A stretch of DNA of 17,563 bases from CAYZSU01 sp964480565 (GTDB taxonomy: Bacteria; UBA10199; 2-02-FULL-44-16; JAAZCA01). Below, one piece after another: positions 1-7,905 of the stretch (its first letter is position 1; the number at the start of each line of letters is the position of its first letter). Location: positions 1 to 17,563 of the forward strand of contig CAYZSU010000043.1 of the NCBI GenBank assembly GCA_964480565.1, given 5' to 3'. A program made the translations under genes and the position numbers. The notes beneath the pieces are model-generated. The model was not told the DNA's origin. It saw nothing but the letters and a program-made list of their open reading frames with translations, and made no database searches.

Positions 1-446
1 TAGGATATATAGTGTACTGGCGACCATAAAATAAACAATCCCAATACGGTCATGGCAATCTGCAATAATGTGGCAAATTTTGATGATATAATCGCCCCAT
101 AGTGCATTTTTGCTCTTTTTCGAATCAGCACATACATGCCAATAACAATCATAATATCACGACATAGTGCCAGTACAAAAAATTGCCAGGGTAAAATTGA
201 GCTCAGCAGTAGAATCACAAAGCAGCTTTGCATGAGTAATTTATCCGCAATGGGATCAATCACTGCACCAAAATTTGAAGGCGTATAAAACTTTCGTGCG
301 ATTGCACCATCAATTAAATCCGTGGCTGCCGCATAGCAAAATAACCAGAACATAATATCATGGCGCCCAATTGAGTAAAAAAGTACAAAAAAAGGCACTG
401 CGGCTAAACGCGACAATGTAAGTATATTGGCTGCATTCCAACTCAT
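1..446 (-). CDS. pgsA: CDP-alcohol phosphatidyltransferase, PgsA type, partial (3' end outside window)
   Basis: The family transfers a phosphatidyl group from CDP-diacylglycerol to an alcohol. The PgsA subfamily makes phosphatidylglycerol phosphate from glycerol-3-phosphate in the inner membrane, the first committed step to phosphatidylglycerol and cardiolipin. Seen in the sequence: 148 codons with the complete CDP-alcohol signature, D43xxD46G47xxA50R51x8G60xxxD64xxxD68, and no missing catalytic residue. An N-terminal 'NILTLSRL' segment, an internal 'SSKFATLLQ' segment and several hydrophobic helices all fit PgsA. The ATG at 446 is preceded by TTAGGAG with about 6 nt spacing, which fixes the start. 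Usual PgsA length is about 180-200 residues, so roughly 30-50 are missing, unless the partial TA codon at the edge is a stop. It lies 95 bp downstream of dnaE on the same strand. Another CDP-alcohol transferase (cardiolipin or phosphatidylserine type) is possible but less likely. Confidence 0.85.
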   Translation of the reverse strand, partial: MSWNAANILTLSRLAAVPFFVLFYSIGRHDIMFWLFCYAAATDLIDGAIARKFYTPSNFGAVIDPIADKLLMQSCFVILLLSSILPWQFFVLALCRDIMIVIGMYVLIRKRAKMHYGAIISSKFATLLQIAMTVLGLFILWSPVHYIS

Positions 447-491
447 GCATATCTCCTAAGTTAGTCCTATAGGAATTACCTAAGAATAGTA

Positions 492-513
492 TGAATATCC
501 AGAAAAATATTCA
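492..513 (-). other. Small hairpin between dnaE and the pgsA-type gene
   Basis: A perfect 7-bp stem (TGAATAT / ATATTCA, 8-nt loop) lies 29 nt past the dnaE stop. It is AT-rich and lacks a T-tract in the minus direction, so it would be a weak terminator at best. Co-transcription with the downstream gene remains likely. Confidence 0.25.
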
Positions 514-541
514 TTTTACTATATAAATGATATTTTTTTAT

Positions 542-3500
542 CTATTCCGACATAAATTTTGTCACATTATGACCAAACAGTTTATTGACAGTAGTCACCA
601 ATTGTGGACTAGGTTCTAATCGTAAATTATCAGGCAAACTCAATACAGTTTCATGCTTGCCTGGCAGCAATAAGTGCACAAAAGCCGGACAAGTCCCTGG
701 ATAGCGAGTCAGCATATTTTTAAGCTGTGTTAAGTGATGGCTATCCACCTCAGGTTGATGCAAGAAAAAATGAACGCTTTTAGTAAGTACCTGAGATACA
801 TCGTCAATGGACATAATTTCCGATGCAATGACCTTGGCATTTTCTCCATCAGTATCCGCACTTCCCACCACAAAAACAGGATGATCCCCCTTAATTAAGC
901 TCATCGCCTCCTGATACACATCGGAAAACACCACAATTTCACAGGATCCCTTTAAATCTTCTAAAGTAACAAAGGCCATGCGATCCCCACGTTTTGTGGT
1001 GATTTCGCGCATTTTGGATACCACGCCACCAATACGCACCTCCTGCTTATCTCCACATTCCACCAAACATGCTGTATCCACGGATGCATATTGACTTAGA
1101 AGCTCTTCATAATGGGCCAAAGGATGCCCTGTAATATAAAAACCTAGCGATTCTTTTTCATAGGCAAGCAATTGACGCTCTGCCCATTCATGCACATCTG
1201 GCAATTCAGGATGCGTTAGCACATCATCTAATAGATCAAATAACCCGGTTTGCCCGGTTTGCCGATCACGTTGTTTGGATTGTGCCAAATCGATCGCTTG
1301 ATCAAGCGCAGTTAGCAAGGCAGCTCTAGCAAGTTCCGTAAAATCAAAGGCACCGCATTTTATTAAACTTTCAAGCACGCGTTTATTGACACGCCGCAAA
1401 TCCACTCGTTCGCAGAAATCAAACAATGATTCAAATTTTCCACCCTCTTGCCTAGCCGAAACAATGCTTTCAATGGCACCCTCACCCACATTTTTCACCG
1501 CTGCCAAACCAAAGCGAATGGTCTGATCAGCAATCACAGAAAAGTCACGCACACTTTCATTTACATCTGGCGGCAACATGGTAATGCCCACCGCTTTACA
1601 ATCATTGATATAAAAGATCACTTTATCCGTATTATCTTTTTCAGATGTCAAAATAGCGGCCATATATTCCGTGGCATAATGACATTTTAAATAGGCCGTT
1701 TGATAGGAAACCAATGCATATGCCGCACTATGCGACTTATTAAATCCATACTCTGCAAACATAGCCATTAAATCAAAGATTCGCTGCGCTTTTGCTTCAG
1801 GAATTTTATTCTCCAAGGCCCCTTTCATAAATCGCTCTTGCTGTTTGGCCATTTCCTCTGGTTTTTTCTTACCCATCGCGCGCCTGAGTAAATCCGCCTC
1901 GCCCAGTGAATAATTGGCCAATACATTGGCAATACGCATGACCTGTTCCTGATAAACAATCACTCCATAGGTTTCATGTAAAATATCTGATAATTGAGGC
2001 AGTTCATATTTAATTTCCGTGCGCCCATGCTTACGGTTGATAAAATCATCCACCATGCCAGAACCAAGGGGGCCTGGACGAAAAAGTGCCACCAATGCAA
2101 CAATATCTGGAAATGCACTGGGTTTTAATTTCATCACCAGATCCGTCATGCCAGAACTTTCCAACTGAAACACTCCAGCAGTGTTACCCGCGGATAAAAA
2201 CTGAAATACCGCATTATCATTCAATGGTATTTCATCGATATTAATCTGTGACCCTGTACGATCATGAATGGTCTTTAAACAATCAAAGATCACTGTTAGC
2301 GTCCGAAGTCCCAGAAAATCAAACTTGATTAAGCCCACTTTTTCCACGCATTTCATATCGAATTGCGTCACAACTTCATCTTTTTGCCCTTTATATAAAG
2401 GCACTAAATTTGATAACGGCTGGTCTGAAATGACAACACCTGCCGCATGTGTCGAGGCATGTCGTGGAAATCCCTCCAATACCAGCGCCATGTCCAACAA
2501 TTTTGCAATTTGAGGGTCTTTTTTCTGTATTTGCGTGAGCTTTGGCTCTATTTCCAATGCCTGCCCCAATGTCATGCCGAGCGTTGCTGGAATTAGCTTC
2601 GCAATTCGATCCACATCACCGTATGGAATGCCCAAAACACGCCCCACATCTCGAATAACTGCTCGTGCTTTCATTGTTCCAAATGTAATGATTTGCGAGA
2701 CATTGCCATATTTTTGCGAAACATATTCGATGACTTCATCACGACGACGCATACAGAAATCAATATCCACATCCGGCATGCTAATACGTTCCGGATTTAA
2801 AAACCGCTCAAACAATAAATCATGCTCAATTGGATCGATATTGGTAATCTTTAAACAAAATGCCACCAATGACCCTGCAGCAGATCCACGCCCTGGCCCA
2901 ACAGGTAAATTATTATTTCGTGCAAATGCGATAAAATCAGCCACAATTAAAAAGTAACCTGCAAACCCCATGGATAGAATAATTTCCAATTCAATCTTTA
3001 TGCGACTTGCATATTTTTCCTTAAGCAATGCATCATCACCGTGCAATTGACAAATATATTGCCAACGATTTTTCATTCCATCATAAGTTGTATCGGTTAG
3101 ATGTTGAGATAAATCCTTGCCCTTGGGAGGATCAAATTTAGGAAAATGATACGTATTAAAGTCAAACTCTAAGTTTAGCCGTTCTGCAATTTTCACTGTA
3201 TTTTCAATAGCTTCCGGGCAATCTTCAAATAAAATCATCATCTCTTCTGCCGATTTTAGATAAAATTCATCTGTACTCAAGCGCATGCGTTTTTCATCGC
3301 TGAGCAATTTCCCAGTTTGAATACACAGCAATGCATCATGGGCACTTGCATCCTCACGGTTGATATAATGCACATCATTGGTGGCAACCAGTCCCAGTCC
3401 CATATCCGTTGCCAACTCTTTTAGACCATGCACTACTTTTTTCTGCTCAGGTATATAATGATCCTGCAGCTCAATATAGTAGTTATCCGCTCCAAAAATT

Positions 3501-4000
3501 CCCACCATAAACTCAGTGGCATCCTTGGCCGCATCATAGTCATCATGCAATAGTAATTGAGATTGCCATCCCTTCAAACATCCAGATAAGGCGATGAGCC
3601 CGTCCGCATGCTCTGACAAAATATCCTTATCTATTCGGGGTTTATAATAAAATCCATCGAGATAGCTTGTACTCACTAATTTACATAAATTTTGATAACC
3701 CTGTTTATTTTTAGCGAGCAATGTTAAATGAGATAACATTCCACGTTGATGGGCTCCACGATCAAAACGCGATCCCTTTGTCATTAAATAGGCTTCACAG
3801 CCAATACAGGGTTTTACACCTTGTCTGGATAATACTTGATAAAATTCCACAGCAGCAAATAAACAGCCATGATCTGTAAGAGCAAGTGCTGGCATGCCCA
3901 ATTCATGAGAACGCTCAGCAAGCTTTTTTATAGGTGCAGCACCATCCAATAAACTATAATTGGAATGCACATGAAGATGAACAAATGGAGAGTGTTTCAT
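542..4000 (-). CDS. dnaE: DNA polymerase III alpha subunit
   Basis: Catalytic subunit of the replicative polymerase. At 1152 residues it is full length (E. coli about 1160). Order of domains: PHP domain (about 5-280); polymerase palm and fingers with GPGRGSAAGSL (368-378), the catalytic pair D412/D414 in PDVDIDF and the third Asp D561 in KFDFLGLRTL; helix-hairpin-helix (about 830-845); clamp-binding motif Q917-T-G-L-F921; OB fold (about 985-1045); short C-terminal tail. The PHP domain keeps a full set of candidate metal ligands (H10, H12, D43, H44, E69, H91, C140, D209, H211), unlike the degenerate E. coli domain. The start at 4000 gives the expected 'HLHVHSNYS' N-terminus, but there is no recognisable Shine-Dalgarno upstream. 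The gap to the transporter gene is only 65 bp with no clear terminator, so read-through from that operon is plausible. Confidence 0.98.
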   Translation of the reverse strand: MKHSPFVHLHVHSNYSLLDGAAPIKKLAERSHELGMPALALTDHGCLFAAVEFYQVLSRQGVKPCIGCEAYLMTKGSRFDRGAHQRGMLSHLTLLAKNKQGYQNLCKLVSTSYLDGFYYKPRIDKDILSEHADGLIALSGCLKGWQSQLLLHDDYDAAKDATEFMVGIFGADNYYIELQDHYIPEQKKVVHGLKELATDMGLGLVATNDVHYINREDASAHDALLCIQTGKLLSDEKRMRLSTDEFYLKSAEEMMILFEDCPEAIENTVKIAERLNLEFDFNTYHFPKFDPPKGKDLSQHLTDTTYDGMKNRWQYICQLHGDDALLKEKYASRIKIELEIILSMGFAGYFLIVADFIAFARNNNLPVGPGRGSAAGSLVAFCLKITNIDPIEHDLLFERFLNPERISMPDVDIDFCMRRRDEVIEYVSQKYGNVSQIITFGTMKARAVIRDVGRVLGIPYGDVDRIAKLIPATLGMTLGQALEIEPKLTQIQKKDPQIAKLLDMALVLEGFPRHASTHAAGVVISDQPLSNLVPLYKGQKDEVVTQFDMKCVEKVGLIKFDFLGLRTLTVIFDCLKTIHDRTGSQINIDEIPLNDNAVFQFLSAGNTAGVFQLESSGMTDLVMKLKPSAFPDIVALVALFRPGPLGSGMVDDFINRKHGRTEIKYELPQLSDILHETYGVIVYQEQVMRIANVLANYSLGEADLLRRAMGKKKPEEMAKQQERFMKGALENKIPEAKAQRIFDLMAMFAEYGFNKSHSAAYALVSYQTAYLKCHYATEYMAAILTSEKDNTDKVIFYINDCKAVGITMLPPDVNESVRDFSVIADQTIRFGLAAVKNVGEGAIESIVSARQEGGKFESLFDFCERVDLRRVNKRVLESLIKCGAFDFTELARAALLTALDQAIDLAQSKQRDRQTGQTGLFDLLDDVLTHPELPDVHEWAERQLLAYEKESLGFYITGHPLAHYEELLSQYASVDTACLVECGDKQEVRIGGVVSKMREITTKRGDRMAFVTLEDLKGSCEIVVFSDVYQEAMSLIKGDHPVFVVGSADTDGENAKVIASEIMSIDDVSQVLTKSVHFFLHQPEVDSHHLTQLKNMLTRYPGTCPAFVHLLLPGKHETVLSLPDNLRLEPSPQLVTTVNKLFGHNVTKFMSE

Positions 4001-4065
4001 ATTATATTTCAGACAGTTAGAGTTTAAATTTTAATTAAAATATCACTAGATAGTTACAGTATTTC

Positions 4066-5331
4066 TTAAAAGAATGTGACTATCATCAACAAAGTTAAGA
4101 CTATCATAGCAATCACAGTAAACCATGATATGGCATTCCATAATTTACCATTGACAAATTCACCCATAATATCCTTGCGATTAATCAAAAGCAGCATGAA
4201 AATTAGTATAAACGGCAATAATATACCGTTGATCACCTGAGAAAATACCATGGTCCAAATTAATGGAAAATTAGGAATAAGTACGACCAATGCGCCAACG
4301 ATTAAAATAGCGGTATAAAGCGTATAAAACTGAGGGGCTTCATCAAAATTCTTATCAACACCTGCTTCCCAACCCAATCCTTCACAGACATAATAGGCTG
4401 TTGCTAATGGCAATACAGACGCAGCAAATAATGATGCATTAAACAAACCAAATGCAAATAAAAATGAACAATATTCTCCTGCTAAGGGCTTTAATGCAAA
4501 GGCAGCATCTGCCGCATCCTCAATGCGAATACCTGCAGGATGCATGGTTGCCGCACAAGCTACAATAATGAAAAATACAACAATTCCTGCCATAGCGCAT
4601 CCAAAAATAACATCCCATCTGGATTGCCGATAATTTTCAATATCAATGCCCTTTTCAACAATAGATGATTGCATATAAAATTGCATCCATGGTGCAATCG
4701 TAGTCCCTACAACACCAATAAGCATAAATAAATATGGAGTATTAAAATGAATTGTTGGTGTGACCATTTCCGTTAGCACATAATCCCATTTGGGCTCTGC
4801 CAAAAAACCAGATATTATATAAGTAATATAAAATGAGCAGGCAATTAAAAATACTTTTTCCACTGTTTTATATGTTCCTTTTACCACCAATAGCCATACA
4901 AATAGTGCAGATAATGGCACAGAAATGTATTTGGAAATACCAAAGATCTCTAAACTAGCAGCCACACCTGCAAATTCCGCCATGGTATTACCAAAATTTG
5001 TAACAAGTAATGCTAACATCACATAAAATGTCACTTTTACACCATAATTTTCACGGATTAAATCAGCCAGCCCCTTGCCAGATACCGCGCCCATACGTGC
5101 GCTCATCTCCTGAATTACAATCAATGCAAATATAACTGGTATCACCAGCCATAAAAATGAATATCCAAAATGTGCACCCGCAATGGAATATGTGGCAATA
5201 CCGCCCGCATCATTATCCACATTGGCAGTGATAATTCCTGGGCCCAATACTGCAAAGAAAATCATCAAGTTGCGCCAAAGACCTTTGGGCGCTTTGGGTT
5301 TTAATTTGTGAATGCGATTTGCAACATCCAT
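4066..5331 (-). CDS. NRAMP-superfamily divalent metal transporter, atypical (NRMT-like, possibly Mg2+)
   Basis: A 421-residue integral membrane protein with about 11 hydrophobic segments, the SLC11/NRAMP length and order. The TM1 region 'GPGIITANVDNDAGGIATYS' aligns without gaps to canonical NRAMP TM1 (GPG...DPGN.AT). The metal-binding DPGN is here D41-A-G-G44: the Asp is kept and the Asn is lost. In TM6 the canonical Met-Pro-His reads A213-P214-W215, so the Met that favours Mn2+/Fe2+ over Ca2+/Mg2+ is missing. Known family background: NRAMP-related magnesium transporters (NRMTs) depart from the canonical site and carry Mg2+. Inference: this protein takes up Mg2+ or another hard divalent ion, not classical MntH substrates. 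The gene starts 52 bp downstream of a MgtE-N/CBS protein gene, and AGGATAG precedes the ATG. Canonical Mn2+ transport is the main alternative. Membership in the superfamily is secure; the ion is not. Confidence 0.88.
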   Translation of the reverse strand: MDVANRIHKLKPKAPKGLWRNLMIFFAVLGPGIITANVDNDAGGIATYSIAGAHFGYSFLWLVIPVIFALIVIQEMSARMGAVSGKGLADLIRENYGVKVTFYVMLALLVTNFGNTMAEFAGVAASLEIFGISKYISVPLSALFVWLLVVKGTYKTVEKVFLIACSFYITYIISGFLAEPKWDYVLTEMVTPTIHFNTPYLFMLIGVVGTTIAPWMQFYMQSSIVEKGIDIENYRQSRWDVIFGCAMAGIVVFFIIVACAATMHPAGIRIEDAADAAFALKPLAGEYCSFLFAFGLFNASLFAASVLPLATAYYVCEGLGWEAGVDKNFDEAPQFYTLYTAILIVGALVVLIPNFPLIWTMVFSQVINGILLPFILIFMLLLINRKDIMGEFVNGKLWNAISWFTVIAMIVLTLLMIVTFF

Positions 5332-5383
5332 ATTCTATCCTAATTTTATTTGTGATCAATCTTTAGAGACTAAGCGATCCCTA

Positions 5384-6664
5384 CTATAATCCACCGCGAC
5401 GCCCCCATGCCTCCTCCACAACCAAGTGAAGCACATCATCGACAGTAATAATCCCTTCCAAAATATCGTCATCATCGACCACAGGCAGTGTATACAAATT
5501 ATACTTATCCATTTCATATGCCACATCTTTACTGGAATCACTCACATGAATACATGGCGGTTTGGTTTGCATCACTTCACTGATAATTTCTTCAAGCGGC
5601 ACTAATAATAACTCTCGAAAAGACACGGATCCAATCAAACATCCCTCATCATCAATCACAAATGCCGTGTAAATTGTTTCTGCCTTGGTAATTTCAACTT
5701 GTCGAATATGATCAATCGATTCTCCAACTGTCATATTCTCACGAAGTACAATAAATTCTGTAGTCATCATACCGCCCGCAGAATCCTCTTCATGCGCCAT
5801 TAATTCTGTAATTTCACGGGCTTTTTTAGTACTAAGCATATCCAAAATCCGCTTTGCATCCCGTTTGGCTAATTTAGCCAATAAATCAGTGGCTTCATCT
5901 GCAGGCATACGCTCAAACAGTCTTACCACTGTTTTACTATTTAAGCTCTCCACCAAATCTTTTTGCCATTTTAAATCCAGCTCTGTCACAATATCCACCT
6001 GAGACTGTATATCCATAGTTTCAAGTAATGCAACGCGCTGATAAGGATCCAACTCCATCATCATTGTCGAAATATCTGACGGTGGAATTTCACGTAATTG
6101 TTCCATTTCTACAGTGAGCTGAATTTTACCAGTTGATTCTTGTATAGAAAGTGGCTGCACATATTTCCATGAAATAAAACTTTCTTTTGTTAAATAATCC
6201 GCATGCCGGTTAAAACTCTGAACAAATCCATCGATTAAATGCTCCCACCCCAATCGGCGCATAAGACCTCTTAACCCCATATCTACATGAGCAATGCGCA
6301 GATCATTGTCAATTTTCAATAGATGAATATCATTCACGCGAACCACTTTACGGTTAAATGTATCCACCACTTGCTGATCTAAAATACTTTTCCGAAATGT
6401 CGTTTGACCTGAATATTGAAATGATTGTTTTTGAATCACTTGATCTAGAGGTATACGCAATTGCATGCGCTTACCCATTTGAATAACATCTTCCCAGGAT
6501 ACTTGATAGAATTTTTTGCGCAAATAACCACGCGCAATGATCATATGAGTGATACGCGGATAGGCATCGTCAAGCGTTGCCATAAAGTCATGCGGGTGGC
6601 CAATAAGCCGCCCACGACGGTCAGTGATGTCCTTTTGGACAATTTCCGTAAAAAAAGTAAACAT
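5384..6664 (-). CDS. Soluble PRC-barrel / MgtE-N / tandem CBS protein, putative Mg2+ sensor or gate
   Basis: A 426-residue cytoplasmic protein with no membrane helix. Domains seen: PRC-barrel-like segment (about 8-75), second PRC-barrel-like segment (about 95-150), MgtE N-terminal superhelical domain (about 185-295, with 'MPADEATDLLAKL'), then two CBS domains (about 298-355 and 362-418). The junction 'HEEDSAGGMMTTEFI' is the typical MgtE transition from the N domain into CBS. In true MgtE these cytoplasmic domains bind Mg2+ and lock a C-terminal channel shut. Here the channel is absent and the protein ends after CBS2. The next gene in the operon is an NRAMP-like transporter, so this protein probably senses Mg2+ or a nucleotide and controls that transporter in trans. 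An in-frame TGA lies 8 codons upstream of the ATG, so the start is bounded, but the ribosome-binding site is weak. Confidence 0.9.
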   Translation of the reverse strand: MFTFFTEIVQKDITDRRGRLIGHPHDFMATLDDAYPRITHMIIARGYLRKKFYQVSWEDVIQMGKRMQLRIPLDQVIQKQSFQYSGQTTFRKSILDQQVVDTFNRKVVRVNDIHLLKIDNDLRIAHVDMGLRGLMRRLGWEHLIDGFVQSFNRHADYLTKESFISWKYVQPLSIQESTGKIQLTVEMEQLREIPPSDISTMMMELDPYQRVALLETMDIQSQVDIVTELDLKWQKDLVESLNSKTVVRLFERMPADEATDLLAKLAKRDAKRILDMLSTKKAREITELMAHEEDSAGGMMTTEFIVLRENMTVGESIDHIRQVEITKAETIYTAFVIDDEGCLIGSVSFRELLLVPLEEIISEVMQTKPPCIHVSDSSKDVAYEMDKYNLYTLPVVDDDDILEGIITVDDVLHLVVEEAWGRRGGL

Positions 6665-6768
6665 AATAAGTGATAATCTTCAATTTCCATATGTAAGCCG
6701 TTAATATGTTTCATTTTTTTGGAATGCAATCATAAAAAACAATTCATCCGTAAACATTGATTAAGTTA

Positions 6769-6962
6769 ATATATCCACAATGTCGGGTAGTTGCCGCCAA
6801 ACGAACATTCCTGGGTTGTTCATAAATACCCAGATAGTAGGCAGTCAGTAAATCCAATGAGAGCGCATACATACGAGTATGTAATCGAATTGGATTCGCT
6901 GGGCAACACCCTAGATGGGTGTTTATGGGCAACCCCATATATCCACAATGTCGGGTAGTTGC
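6769..6962. repeat. 26-bp direct repeats flanking palindromic element A
   Basis: Positions 6769-6794 and 6937-6962 are identical over 26 bp (ATATATCC...GTAGTTGC), with a period of 168 bp. The right copy is the 3' part of the phospholipase-like gene. The left copy continues into TAACTTAA in the frame of that gene, so it preserves the former gene end. The first bases after the left copy already belong to the element. The repeat therefore marks a duplication of the insertion site, much longer than the 5-bp duplications seen at the other copies. Confidence 0.85.
6785..6936 (+). mobile_element. MITE-like imperfect palindrome, copy A
   Basis: Non-coding element of about 152 bp. The right end (reverse complement GGGGTTGCCCATAAACACCC) and the left part (GTTGCCGCCAAACGAAC) are imperfect inverted repeats. 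The centre carries CATACATACGAGTATGTA, shared with copies B and C. Inner landmarks CTGGGTTGTTCATAAATA and GGGCAACACC are also shared. The leftmost 10 bp coincide with the duplicated gene sequence, so the element proper may begin at 6795. It lies between the phospholipase gene and the MgtE-N/CBS gene, both on the minus strand, and could act as a transcript-ending hairpin there. It encodes no protein. Confidence 0.8.
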
Positions 6963-7858
6963 ATCTCCGGCATATACAATCCCATGGCTAACCGTTCTTT
7001 ACATAATTCCACGAGTTGATCGGCTTGGGTTGCATCCATTGCTCCTCGCCGCATTAGCTGACGTATTTGCCGACGTAAATTTTTTGCATATGCGAGTTTT
7101 ACACTTCCAGTGGGGTCCACATCCATACTATCAGAAGTTTCAGGATTTTTTAAAAAATTAAATACAGCATCATACGTTAAATCCAGATAATGTTGACGAT
7201 CCGCGGGATGAATCACATATTTTGATCGTTTGGCATATTTTAATAGCTGCTCACGCAACCGTCTCATTTTCTGTAAAATAACGATTGTATTAAAAATACG
7301 CTTATTCGTTTGAAAGGAAAATAAGGTTTTCTTTAATACACGTTCTAAAAGAGCATCATAAGCATCTACATTTAAATCTGAAATAATATTCAATCGCTCC
7401 CACACCTGTTCATGCACGCCTAGATCAAATCGCATTTCCCAGTAAGTATGTGTTAGCATTCTGGCACTATGACTACGAATGATTTTATATGGTATATAAT
7501 AGTTATGCGCGACAATATCAGCAGCTAAATGCGTCATATAGCCATAGGCTGCGGCACGTTCTAAGTCACTTTTTGCTTCATGCAAAATCAACCACCCAAT
7601 ACGCCAATTATGACAGTGATGCAGATAGCCTGCGTATTTTTTACCCAATACAATATCAGGACTCGCTGCGCCATAAATATACGCATCGCTATACCGCGTA
7701 ATCAATTTACGAATAAATGGTGCAACCAGGCCAATATGTGCCAATACATGCATCGCTACTTCAATATGCGTGCCTGGCCCCCATGCATATGCAGGCATGG
7801 GAATAAGAATATATACAATAATTAGCGCGATCATCCACATTGCCCCACTTCTATGCAT
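6923..7858 (-). CDS. Secreted zinc-dependent phospholipase C-like protein with element-altered C-terminus
   Basis: Belongs to the zinc-dependent phospholipase C / S1-P1 nuclease-like fold, whose members hydrolyse phosphodiester bonds outside the cytoplasm using three zincs. From the ATG at 7858 (311 residues) there is a signal peptide ending in 'PMPAYA', then W26, so cleavage would expose Trp as the mature N-terminus. The free N-terminal Trp is a zinc ligand in this fold. Other ligand-like residues follow in family order: H31, D68 (GAASPD), H81/H83 (HHCHNW), H110-xxx-D114-xxx-H118 (HLAADIVAH) and H137-xxx-E141 (HTYWE). Starts at 7840 (MWMIALI, with GTGGGG upstream) or 7834 are possible; I prefer 7858 because it adds Arg to the n-region. 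The longer open frame to 8005 would overlap the glycosylase gene. The last residues, WGCP-stop, come from the inserted palindromic element; the ancestral end was apparently LT-stop. Substrate is not determinable. Confidence 0.78.
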   Translation of the reverse strand: MHRSGAMWMIALIIVYILIPMPAYAWGPGTHIEVAMHVLAHIGLVAPFIRKLITRYSDAYIYGAASPDIVLGKKYAGYLHHCHNWRIGWLILHEAKSDLERAAAYGYMTHLAADIVAHNYYIPYKIIRSHSARMLTHTYWEMRFDLGVHEQVWERLNIISDLNVDAYDALLERVLKKTLFSFQTNKRIFNTIVILQKMRRLREQLLKYAKRSKYVIHPADRQHYLDLTYDAVFNFLKNPETSDSMDVDPTGSVKLAYAKNLRRQIRQLMRRGAMDATQADQLVELCKERLAMGLYMPEMQLPDIVDIWGCP

Positions 7859-7905
7859 ATCATCAAAAACTTGCAATCTTTTATTATTTGCGACATCAAA
7901 CACCA

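Noticed and set aside
2535..2957. 140-codon plus-strand frame antisense to dnaE
   Set aside because: It lies wholly opposite the conserved polymerase core of dnaE and shows no independent start signal.
6744..6938. 64-codon minus-strand frame
   Set aside because: It is read through element A and the displaced 26-bp duplication. It is a chance frame.
6769..6962. 26-bp direct repeats as attL/attR of an integrative island
   Set aside because: Only about 142 bp lie between them, there is no integrase and no tRNA, and the enclosed sequence belongs to the dispersed palindrome family. Recombinase-type insertion is kept only as an alternative mechanism.
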